A stretch of 64,000 bases of DNA, from contig OX465121.1 of the NCBI GenBank assembly GCA_949987565.1, forward strand, positions 2,807,117-2,871,116, written 5' to 3'. The notes beneath the pieces were generated by a model. The model made no database searches, was not told where the DNA came from, and worked only from the letters and a program-made list of their open reading frames with translations. Made by a program: the position numbers and the translations under genes. Numbering within the stretch: position 1 is the stretch's first letter; each line of letters starts with the position of its first letter. This document shows positions 11,178 through 23,641 of the stretch, one piece after another. Source of the stretch: Luidia sarsii. Lineage: Eukaryota; Echinodermata; Asteroidea; Paxillosida; Luidiidae.

Positions 11178-14100
11178 CTAAAGACTATACTGTAGCCTGA
11201 GATTTTCAATGTCTTTCTCAGTGTAGGCTTCTGACTTCCTCGTTCCAAGTTTCTTCAAGGAATTCCGCAGACCTAAGGAGAAAATCAAACAAGGTGTGAA
11301 AGACCTATATATAGTGAAGGGGTAGCAGAGGTACACAAATCTGCAGGTCAGCCCAGCCTTGACCAAGTGAGTCACTGAACACCATCTGTTTATGAATCAT
11401 AACATGTATGATGCTGTCAGACCTGGACTGCATTTCACAAAGCCTTACGATGCATCGTAAGTTGTGATAGGCTGTATGGTTTCTGTGTATCTCCCATTGT
11501 CTTGCGATTGATTGTAAGTTACAATGGGTTTGGTGAAATCAACTGCAGGTCATGTATTGCGGGTACCTCTCCCCTACAGCTCAAGTGTGATGGGGAATCA
11601 GCCACTTTCCCTATTGCTACAAACAAAATCATCAATCCCTCTCACCCATTTGCATACCACACCATGTGTTGGGTACATTTGGTTTCAGAACCAGGAAAGG
11701 ACAGAAAACAAAATTGTTGCAAACTGCTGACTAACATGACCAAAACTCAAATATCAAAAATTAGGAGGGCTTGATGTTTTGATCTTAGCAGGACCGTTCT
11801 TGCTTTTTAGAAAGGGCCTGCTAGGATCCAAACATCAGCCCTTCCTATATTTTTATAAAACAAAAATGTACTTGAAAAAAAATCTCTAATCTAGGACCTC
11901 TCGATGGCTTCCTACGTGGACATTGGGCACAGGACATAGGAGACTTACGTTTTTTATCGGAGGTAGACAGGAAGAGACCAACGGTCTTAAATCGTTCCAC
12001 CTTTGGTAGACTGGACAGCAAACCAAAACTCAAATCAGCATCTGAAGGGAAAACACGTCGAAGGAAAAGAAGAATTACTGGCCTTGTCTGCATGACTAAA
12101 TATCAAGAAATGGAAACGCTTGATTTATACTACTACTGTACTACTATTTCATTGTCTCCTAGTTGAGAATAGAGCCATAAGTAGGCTTTGACTCTGGAAT
12201 CGTGAAGAATCAACTCCAAAAATGGAAGACTCTCAGTTCCATCTTTTTGAGGAATTGATTCCTTGAGGCTTTTGAACGATTTTGAAAAGGACCAGCTTCC
12301 TTTATGGAGCTATTCCTGGGAAAACCGAAACAACTTCAAACCATGGACCTCAAAGACATGCATTGTGCATTGTGAATTGGTTTGACTGCCGACCACATAA
12401 GGCACCTCGTGTGGGGTTTGTCTTGTGGCGCTGTCACATGACCCTTCCTATTCAGGCACAATGTTTTTTGCTCAGTACCGTATTCAGGGGAAAAGGTCAA
12501 GGGTTACTGAACTTAATGTTGAAGTTAAATGGGTGCTACTCATGTAACTTTATCACCACTGGCACCACGTTAGAGGAATGCACCCAGTAGGTAACACATT
12601 GGACCTCACTCCCTCATGTTTGGACATCAAATGCCCAGTTAAGAAACTGCTGGACCTGATTGCACAGTGCCACAAAGAAATAGAAGATTAGAATAAGTTC
12701 ACTTTCTCTGTGAATTTAGTGTGTTTTTTGTTGCCGTTCCACGTTTTGTTGTGATTGGTCACCTTAATGACCTCAAATTGCAAAACAATTCATGGCTGGT
12801 TTTGAGACTAGTCGTCTGAGTATAGAGTGGCTGGTATAGAGGCAATCACGTTACAACATTTCTGTATGATGGGTGTTAAGCAGCGACTGTGTGCCCACCA
12901 TATTGTCACTAGTTGCAAGTGAGGGCGGCGACTATTATTGATTATTTTTGATAATGGGCCACAAATAGGAACCAGTATTGTGAAGGCACAGACATGGCTG
13001 ATTTGAACGGGGCTGAAGGTACATGTACATCCATGTTTGTTTCATGTTATCGCAGTAGCGTTTGTCAATTTGGGCTGAACATTCTTGTGAGCCTCATAAG
13101 CGGGGGCTCTACGGGCCCTAACTATGCATTCAATTTCCCTCATTTGTCAGTTTGAAAAAAAAATAGAATTTTCAACTTGAAAACCTTTCTCCTTACGACA
13201 ACAGATCTGTCAATTATGAATGAGGACCTGAGAGTCACTACTATACATGTGACCACTATTAAACATAATACAGACTCAATGTTACTTCCACAACTTACAA
13301 TGGAGTTGATTTTGAGTGAGTCCTGGATGGAATCGGAATCTATTCCAAAAATGTTGGATTGACTCATTGACTCAGTATTCTGCAAATCATTTTCCATGTT
13401 TTGCAATGATAAAAAATGGCCATACATAAAGTGGTTGACATTTCTTTTGGCAATTGGAATGTATGGGCCTAGGTGCTTACCTGATTCCACCAGATGCTCA
13501 CATATAGCCTTGAATGTATGTATGGGCCTAGGGAATGTATAGGCCTAGGTGCTTACCTGATTCCACCAGATGCTCACATATAGCCTTGAATGTATGTATG
13601 GGCCTAGGGAATGTATGGGCCTAGGTGCTTACCTGATTCCACCAGATGCTCACATATAGCCTTGAATGTATGTATGGGCCTAGGGAATGTATGGGCCTAG
13701 GTGCTTACCTGATTCCACCAGATGCTCACATATAGCCTTGAATGTATGGGCCTAGGTGCTTACCTGATTCCACCAGATGCTCACATATAGCCTTGAATGT
13801 ATGTATGGGCCTAGGGAATGTATAGGCCTACTGTAGGTGCTTACCTGATTCCACCAGATGCTCACATATAGCCTTGAATGTATGTATGGGCCTAGGGAAT
13901 GTATGGGCCTAGGTGCTTACCTGATTCCACCAGATGCTCACATATAGCCTTGAATGTATGTATGGGCCTAGGGAATGTATGGGCCTAGGTGCTTACCTGC
14001 TTCCACCAGATGCTCACATATAGCCTTGAATGTATGTATGGGCCTAGGGAATGTATGGGCCTAGGTGCTTACCTGATTCCACCAGATGCTCACATATAGC

Positions 14101-16020
14101 CTTGAATGTATGTATGGGCCTAGGGAATGTATGGGCCTAGGTGCTTACCTGCTTCCACCAGATGCTCACATATAGCCTTGAATGTATGTATGGGCCTAGG
14201 GAATGTATGGGCCTAGGTGCTTACCTGATTCGACCAGATGCTCACATATAGCCTTGAATGTATGTATGGGCCTAGGGAATGTATAGGCCTAGGTGCTTAC
14301 CTGATTCCACCAGATGCTCACATATAGCCTTGAATGTATGTATGGGCCTAGGGAATGTATGGGCCTAGGTGCTTACCTGATTCCACCAGATGCTCACATA
14401 TAGCCTTGGATGTATGTATGGGCCTAGGGAATGTATGGGCCTAGGTGCTTACCTGATTCCACCAGATGCTCACATATAGCCTTGAATGTATGTATGGGCC
14501 TAGGTGCTTACCTGATTCCACCAGATGCTCACATATAGCCTTGAATGTATGTATGGGCCTAGGGAATGTATGGGCCTAGGTGCTTACCTGATTCCACCAG
14601 ATGCTCACATATAGCCTTGAATGTATGTATGGGCCTAGGGAATGTATGGGCCTAGGTGCTTACCTGATTCCACCAGATGCTCACATATAGCCTTGAATGT
14701 ATGTATGGGCCTAGGGAATGTATAGGCCTAGGTGCTTACCTGATTCCACCAGATGCTCACATATAGCCTTGAATGTATGTATGGGCCTAGGGAATGTATA
14801 GGCCTAGGTGCTTACCTGATTCCACCAGATGCTCACATATAGCCTTGAATGTATGTATGGGCCTAGGGAATGTATGGGCCTAGGTGCTTACCTGATTCCA
14901 CCAGATGCTCACATATAGCCTTGGATGTATGTATGGGCCTAGGGAATGTATGGGCCTAGGTGCTTACCTGATTCCACCAGATGCTCACATATAGCCTTGA
15001 ATGTATGTATGGGCCTAGGGAATGTATGGGCCTAGGTGCTTACCTGATTCCACCAGATGCTCACATATAGCCTTGAATGTATGTATGGGCCTAGGGAATG
15101 TATGGGCCTAGGTGCTTACCTGATTCCACCAGATGCTCACATATAGCCTTGATAATACTGACTAGCATGTCTCCATCCAATTTGTTGGTCAAAACTGCAA
15201 TGCAAAGGAAACAGGGCTGTTGAAAAACAACATCAAGCTCAATCGTGTATGCAATTCAATCATCAACTTTAAATGATGAAGGAATGTATAATGCAAGTAG
15301 GGTTTGCAGTGACACTATGTAGGATTCCTTCTTAGGAGATTAACTTTGTTGTGAAAAAACCACTGGGTAAAAACCTTGACATTGTGAGCAGGATCCAACT
15401 GTCACATTTTCACTCACCAGCTGTTTTCCAGAACCACTGCCTCTCCTAAGGAGAAATAATTCTGTAGTGTCACCAAGAACTCCCATTGCATTTAACATAA
15501 TTATTGTCGCCGTGTCCATGATCAAGCGAAACATCTTTGAACTTAATTATTGCATAAAACACAACTCAAGATGGAAGTCAGTCTCCCTTCATGTTGTTGA
15601 CCTCATAGACATCCGCATTACAAGAACACTTTCACATTGGCCAGGAAAAAATGGGTGAAAAGCCTTTTTGAAAAAACTAACTTTCAAAGCGCTATTTCCA
15701 TAAGGTAGGTATATATTCTGCTATGTGGATGGATTCACCAGTTTGTGAAAATGCTGACACTATTAGGTAACAATCTCAGCTTCCTTTGTCTTCTTTATTT
15801 TCCATTCAAGACACGGCATTTGACAGACTCTGTAATAGTTTGAGCATACAAAAGCATAGGCAGGCTGCATTATGCTAGGGTTAGCATAGGACACAATGAG
15901 TGTACTTTTACCTTCAGGTAATTCCTCCGGTGAGATTTGCTTAAGGAGCCCAGCATAGGCCAGCATGCTCTTGTGCCGTTTCAGTGAAGTCCATGCTTGC
16001 AGGAACTCAAAGGCAGTGAC
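11178..16020 (-). CDS. SPAG1: SPAG1 exons 19-22: RPAP3_C-like C-terminal domain
   Basis: Exon 19 (VTAFEFLQAWTSLKRHKSML), exon 20 (LTNKLDGDMLVSIIKAICEHL), exon 21 (SSLPKVERFKTVGLFL) and exon 22 (YTEKDIENLRLQYSL, then TAG at 11180-11178) reproduce the order of blocks in vertebrate SPAG1/RPAP3 C-termini. This domain contacts RUVBL-type AAA+ ATPases in RPAP3. The 3' end and splice donor of exon 20 are the source of the 76-bp minisatellite in intron 20. Confidence 0.93.
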
Positions 16021-19000
16021 CTAGTGCACAATTCAAACCAAGTCAGCACAATGCACCATACTCACAGGTACCATACTCCATCTACAGTCTCTTACATTAA
16101 GATTGCATGACAATTTTCAAGCTATCTGCATTGCCTCTGATATTTTTTAAAATGTCTAAATATTTCAAAGTCAGTTATTTGTTTGAAGATAATTCCATTT
16201 GATTTGTAGGCTGTATTGTATTGTTGTACTGTTGGCATTCTGCCTTTGAAAAATATAAAAATGTCAAGCCCTCTACATTTTTGATATTTGCATTTTGGTC
16301 ATTTAAGTCAGTAAGCAGTTTGCAACATTACCTGTAGTTTAAAAAGAAATGGAGCATTAACAAACGGACGAGAGGGGGAAGCAAAATGAACATAAACAAA
16401 CCTTGTTGAGCTTGGGTACAATGACTTTCTCTTCAGCTTGGCCTGTGGTCTTGCCGGTCTTCTGAGTGCCTGAGTTTTTGGCTGTCTTATTCTCTGGTCC
16501 TCCTGCGTTCTTGCCAGTCTTCTGAGTGCCTGAGTTTTTGGCTGTCTTATTCTCTGGTCCTCCTGCGTTCTTGCCAGTCTTCTGAGTGCCTGAGTTTTTG
16601 GCTGTCTTATTCTCTGGTCCTGCTGCATTCTTGCCAGTCTTCTGGCCACACTTCTCTTTCCCTTTACCTCCCTTTTTCTCCTTGAGGGGCTGTTTCTCAG
16701 CTGTCTTGGGAGTGGATTTCCCAACTTCTGCCTGCAGCCAGATACAAACCAATGTCAACATACACAGTGCCTCTGACTTCTGTGGATATCCTGGACCCAA
16801 TTTCATACAGCCACTTAAACAGGAACACTAGCTTAGGCATGACAAGCCTTGCCTAATTAAATCAGGTTGCCAACCAAGGTTCTACTTGCATTCTATGCTT
16901 AACAGACACAACTCTGATACAAGTCACCGCAATAAGAACCATTACAAAATTGGTTGGCACACTTGGTAATTTGGTTCTAACCAAGGAAGCATTTCCATGC
17001 TGAGCAGGTTTTTAGGTTTAAGCGGCTCTATGCAATCAGACCTTGATTTTGGTTATTTCTATAATAAAGTGTCAATAGCCTATGGATGTGTGTAAGTTTA
17101 CTCCTGATTATTTTGCGTTACAATCATTATAAACCATCAGTCCAATGCATTATGTTTGTGCTTGACATTGTGTTTGGTGTTCTGATGATAATAAACGGAT
17201 ACAACATTCACACCATGTACCTACCAGTAGTTTAACAAAAGGCAATAGTATTTAACCACTTCGCATCAAGCCCTCTGAATTCAGACCATCGCTGGTATTA
17301 CTATGTGCCGTGCCCTCCGAATCTAGGCACCACTATTGTCCAAGTTTTGAACAAAGACTCTTTTCAGCCTAGAACAAAGCAATATTAAGCATGACAAAGA
17401 CCCGTTTTGATGCAAGTTGCCGCATGAATGGCCAGACTAGCGACAAGACTAGCGCCATTGTGAGACTTTTACTGTGAATGATAGAGAGATAGTGTGCTGC
17501 TACGGGAGATTGTGTGGGCAGTGGAATTCCACCCACTATCTTCACCACAATCTGTACACTCGGTTGTGGCTGACCACCTCGAAGATTGGACTGCCTGGAG
17601 TAGAGGCTAGTCTGAGGTGAAAGGCTGTCAATACAGGGGCTACTCAGACACACTGTGCACACTAAGGTTGTTCGATATCCGGAATTTTTGGTTTCGATAT
17701 ATTGTCAGGAATATATCGCGATTTTCGATATTATCGTGATATCTGGTGTGTAAGCGGAAGTCAAGGTAGTGACCTGGATTTCTATTCAATTCACACAGTG
17801 ATTGCTGGAAACATATATGTAGCAAATGCATCTAACTTTAAGCCATAGTTACCAATTGTTTAACCCCCCTTAAACTTCTCATTAATCAACAACAAAAATA
17901 ATTTAAAACAAGTATCCCAGGTCGCTCTTCTAAAAGTATATGCCAAAACGAAACTATTTTGTTGATGTATTAAGAATACCGGTACGTTATTACATTAAAA
18001 AAAGACGATATCCCAGATGGTTTTCAGCAACTCGATGCTTACTTATGACGTCATAAATACTGTACATGTCTGGCCAGAGCCAATGGGTCTACTTGTACAG
18101 ATTAATATTCATGAGGGGAGACAAACCAGTACATTTACGTCAGCATAACGATTACCTTGAACCAAATCTTTTGGTCGTCGGATGCGTACTGGGAAAAAAA
18201 AACTGGGGGGGGGGGGACTGCTGAAAAGGAGAATAAAGCAGCAATTCACCTTTTCTCATCCACGCCGCAAACATTATTGTTAGTATACATGTCCAAGTTG
18301 GAATCATTCAAGTTGGAATAGATCGCGATGCGACCCCCAAAAAATAGTCCACCGAACTTGTTTGGTGTACACGATGCGTGCTGCAAATGGCCTGGCCGTA
18401 CTTAGCTGGTGTACGTTGCCTTACACGTGCCTTTAGTACAGCTGCGTGGCGGGTACCAGAGCAGCATGGAAGGATCGAGAAATCAGGTCGCACGTGCGTT
18501 ATGAACAGTGACGTTTTTCCAACGTCTTTCCTCTTCGATTTTGATTTTGATTTTCTGAGATTAAAACGTATGTATTTTTACATTTGGCTGCATTGGGAGA
18601 CATCGGTAGGAAATTGAATCTGCAATTTTTGCAGCCTGGATAATATCGTAAATGATCGGATAACTTATGTAGGCCACATGGGGGAAAATTTCCCAAACAC
18701 GAGTCGCTGTGCGTGCCCAGCGTACCGAGTTCGCGCTGTACGAAATGTGTGCTACCAACACCGGAAGTGAGCTTGCACTTGCAGTGGGTCTGTTGCCGAC
18801 CCATTGCCTTTGAGGAGACCGCGCGCAATGCAAGAGTCAAATGGCTGGCTGGCGCTCCTCTCCCCTTGCGGTTTCGGGTTTTTCCGAATGAAAGATCTCT
18901 CTGATGGCCACACTATACAAGCTTACAGGCAGGCGATAATGGGGTTGGGAAACCAGATTTGTTTTTTGATATCGTGATACTTTTTTCGATATCGCCGATA

Positions 19001-22000
19001 TCGAAAATATCACGATATCCTGAAATGCGCCCGATATGATAATCGCCAGAAAGCGATATCGCGATATATCAAAATATTGAACAACCTTAGTGCACACACA
19101 CAGTCATGTTACACTCCATTGACAAAGAGGGCAGATAATCCCTTGACAAACGCCACACCGATGTCCAAATTATGCCAGGTTTGATTCATTTGTACACACT
19201 ACACATGGTCAAATGGAAGTGCAAGTCATTTAATAAGAACGGAACTTGCATGGCACATTTTGTCAAATGAATAAGTAGGCTTTAACCACTTCGCGCCGGG
19301 GGGTTTTTCAGCGCCGATGACCGCCATACGGGGGGTTTTTGAACAATGCATCTTTTTCAAATTTTGCTAATACAATCAGAACAATATATTTCTGTGAAAT
19401 AAATCGATAAGGGTATACTATGGGTACAAGAGAGTAAAGCATGGCAGAATTCGGACGTCGTTGTGGCTTTTGTCAAGAGATTATCCATTCGAAAAAGGGC
19501 CCATTGTGCATTGTCAATGGACCGTAACGGACTTGTGTGTGTGTGTGTGCGTGTACGGTGCTGTCAATCCCTGACCGCAGACTCCAGCCTCCACTCCAGG
19601 CAGTCAAATCTTCGAGTTGGTCGGCCACAACCGAGCGTACAGATTACGGTAAAGAATGTGGGGGGAAATCCAATGCCAGACGGACGACCGTTGGGCTGTG
19701 TGGCATGCAAAGACAATGTCCCCTGCGTGCTTTCAGCGGCAGCGCGGTATCCCTCGATCCTCCACAGTAAAAGTCCCACAATTGCACAATTACTGCTGCT
19801 AATCTTGCAATTCATGTGGCAACTTGTGTCAAAAAGGGTCTTTGTACTGATTCGTATTGCTTTGTTCTAAGCTGAAAAGAGTCTTTGTTTAGAATGTGGA
19901 CAATAGTGGTGCCCGGATTCGGAGGGCCCCTTCGCATAGTCAAGCCAATGGAGCTCCGGATTCGGAGGTCCCGGCGCAAAGTGGTTAAGCTTTTCATACC
20001 CAAACTCCACATTCATCAACTTAGATATCCTGATGATTGGGTAACTCTTTTAATATCTTAGCAATCCATATGTGATAGGTGATTTGCAACGCATTGAATC
20101 TATTCATAACAACAGATATCTTACATCATCTTCACTGCTCCCCTCTACCTCCTGGATCTGTATCCGTTTCCCTTTCTTCTTCTTCTTTGAGGTCACATCA
20201 GATTTGATCTCTGACACCTTGACCTCTGCTGGTTTGACCTCTGCGGGTTTGACCTCTGCCGGTTTGACCTCTGCCGGTTTGACCTCTGCCGCTTTAACCT
20301 CTGTAGGTTTGACCTCTGCCGGTTTGGCTTGGGTGGGTTGGGTGTTCTGTTTGGGTTTGTCTGGTGTTTTCTGCTGGTTGTTCTTGAGTTCCTTGAGGGA
20401 CAAGAAACAACAAAACGGGTACATGAAGGTATGCTAGGAATTTTCATAGTACCAAGCCATATATCACCAAGTCACATGCATAGCACCAAGCCATGGGCAC
20501 AGCATCAAGCCATGGGCACGGCACCAAGCCATGGGCACGGCACCAAGCCATGGGAACGGCACCAAGCCATGAGCACGGCACCAAGCCATGAGCACGGCAC
20601 CAAGCCATGGGTATAGCACCAAGCCATGGGCATAGCACCAAGCCATAGGCACAGCACCAAGCCATGGGAACGGCACCAAGCCATGAGCACGGCACCAAGC
20701 CATGGGTATAGCACCAAGCCATGGGCATAGCACCAAGCCATAGGCACAGCACCAAGCCATGGGCACCGCACCAAGCCATGGGCATGGCACCAAGCCATGG
20801 GCACCGCACCAAGCCATGGGCACAGCACCAAGCCAGGGGCACAGCACCAAGCCATGGGCATAGCACCAAGCCAGGGGCACAGCACCAAGCCATGGGCACT
20901 TCACCTAGCCATGGCCATAGCACCTAGCCATGGCATAGCACCAAGCCATGGGTATAGCACCAAGCCATGGGCACAGCACAAAGCCATGGGCACAGCACCA
21001 AGCCATGGGCACAGCACCAAGCCATGGGCACGGCACCAAGCCATGGGCACAGCACCAAGCCATGGGCACGGCACCAAGCCATGGGCACGGCACCAAGCCA
21101 TGGGCACGGCACCAAGACATGGGCACGGCACCAAGCCATGGGCACAGCACCAAGACATGGGCACAGCACCAAGCCATGGGCACAGCACCAAGCCAGGGGC
21201 ACAACACCAAGCCATGGGCACGGCACCAAGCCATGGGCACAGCACCAAGACATGGGCACAGCACCAAGCCATTGGCACAGCACCAAGCCAGGGGCACAGC
21301 ACCAAGCCATGGGCACGGCACCAAGCCATGGGCACGGCACCAAGCCATGGGCACAGCACCAAGCCATGGGCACAGCACCAAGCCATGGGCACGGCACCAA
21401 GCCATGGGCACGGCACCAAGCCATGGGCACAGCACCAAGCCATGGGAACGGCACCAAGCCATGGGCACAGCACCAAGCCATGGGCACAGCACCAAGCCAT
21501 GGGCACAGCACCAAGCCAGGGGCACAGCACCAAGCCATGGGCACAGCACCAAGCCAGGGGCACAGCACCAAGCCATGGGCATAGCACCAAGCCAGGGGCA
21601 CAGCACCAAGCCATGGGCACGGCACCAAGCCATGGGCACAGCACCAAGCCAGGGGCACAGCACCAAGCCATGGGCACAGCACCAAGCCATGGGCATAGCA
21701 CCAAGCTAGGGGCACAGCACCAAGCCATAGGCATAGCACCTAGCCATGTGCATAGCACCTAGCCATGGCATATCACCAAGCCATGGGTATAGCACCAAGC
21801 CATCGGCACAGCACCAAGCCATGGGCACAACACCAAGCCATGGGCACAGCACCAAGCCATGGGCACGGCACCAAGCCATGGGCACAGCACCAAGCCATGG
21901 GTACAGCACAAAGCCATGGGCATGGCACCAAGCCTTGGGCATAGCACCAAGCCATGGGTATAGCACCAAGCCATGGGCAGAGCACCAAGCCATGGGCACG

Positions 22001-23610
22001 TCACCAAGCCATGGGCACGGCACCAAGCCATGGGCACGGCACCAAGCCATGTCATAGCACCACGTCATGGGCACGGCACCAAGCTATATACATTGCACCA
22101 AGCCATGGGCATTGCATGGGCTTGTCTTACCTGGCGCCACATTTCTTTCACTTGGTCCAACTCTTTCTTGGCCGATGCATTGGTGGGTTCAATCTTGAGC
22201 AAACTTGTCAGATCTCTGGCACTGTCACTGAATTTTTGCAGCATCTAAACAAGATAAAGACAATGCAAATTTGTCCAACTGAGATACAATAATGGGTTAT
22301 GATCACCTGTTTGTGCTACTGCATCTTAACTCTGGGAAAATAATATCATAAAAAGATATTTTAACTGTACATGATGTTCAAGGTTGGTATGTGGACATTT
22401 ATCTTATTTTCATCACCTTTTTAACATCATATAATCTTTTAATGCATTTTGGTTCAACACTTTACACTCTGGCCTGTTAGGGGGATTTTGTTTGTGGTAC
22501 AGCTTTATATCATACATACCAACTTCCATTTTACAATTCTCATCACAGGAAAGCTTACATATTTCACTACATTCTGGTTAATAGTTACTCCCTTGAAGTC
22601 TTGTGGAAGGATTAGGTGTCATTTTTTTTTAGAATTTGTATATTTTGGAATCAAATTTTTGATTTTTGTTTTCAATTTTCTGAAATCTGCAGCAAAATGC
22701 AGAAACACTGAAAACATTAAGACTAAGTAACATATTTACCCGAAAAATATATTATTCTAAACCTATTCATAGAATATATAATATTCATCAATAAATGGGT
22801 CAATGCCTTCACTCATGACTGTTTTTTCATTGCTGCCATGATCTCCATTTTCTTCAATCGTCAACATCTTCCAACCAATCAAGAATCTATTTCTTAGTCC
22901 CTACGATTCCTTTGCAGACATTTGGAGTCATTTGATACATGTAACTTCTATATATACTTGAAAGGAAATAGTGTGGTTCTTTTCCCCTGTACATCTTATT
23001 TTGTATGAATCGTACACAGAGAACCATACCATGGATGGTAAGCTTTTTTATTCAGCTTTCTGATGATGGCCAACAGAGGGCAGTGAATAAAGATTTAATC
23101 AGACACTGGCGTTAATTTTTTTCAAGGCCGAGTTTAAAGGGTTAAAGAAAAAGCTCCAGGTAACAAAGCAGTGTGAGCAGTGGGATTTTGTTTGGGAAGG
23201 AGAAATGCTGTTTGAGAGAAAATGAGATGGGAATTTGCGAAGAACTGAGAGAGCTATGGCTGATGGACAGGAAGAAGACCAAGGACTTGATGAAGATGCT
23301 TGGATTGGACGAAGCAGTGGATCAGTTGGTGAAGGCAAATGGAGTGCGATGGTATGGGCATGTGTTGAGGACGGATGACGATCACGGTCCGAGGGGACAA
23401 CCAAAGACAACATGGAAGAAGCAAGTGGAGAAGAGTAGGAGGGTTGGGCTGAAGAGGAAGGATGTGCTGAATTGGGTTAGGTGGAGGGATAGGGTAAGGG
23501 GGATTGCCGAGTGTGAGGTGAATCCAGCCAACCCCATTAATGGTTACAAAATGGATTAATTTAATGTAATGTTACAATGGATTTTGTTTACTACAACTAC
23601 TACTTCTATG

Positions 23611-23641
<31 letters not shown>

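Noticed and set aside
12993..13020. Possible first exon on the + strand (ATG GCT GAT TTG AAC GGG GCT GAA G then GTACAT)
   Set aside because: A start codon with a donor-like site after eight codons is attractive, but no following exon was found and it lies antisense within SPAG1 intron 20.
13140..13490. 116-codon minus-strand frame
   Set aside because: It is a read-through of the last minisatellite donor copy (ESGKHLGPYIP...) into low-complexity DNA; not a gene.
13457..15150. CRISPR-like regular repeat
   Set aside because: The units are contiguous 76-bp tandem copies with no unique spacers, in an animal intron, and they derive from an exon border.
20444..22292. Many long open frames on both strands with 19-residue repeats (up to 321 codons)
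   Set aside because: They are the six-frame reading of the 19-bp minisatellite, whose unit has no stop codon. They lie inside SPAG1 intron 16 and have no start context or domain.
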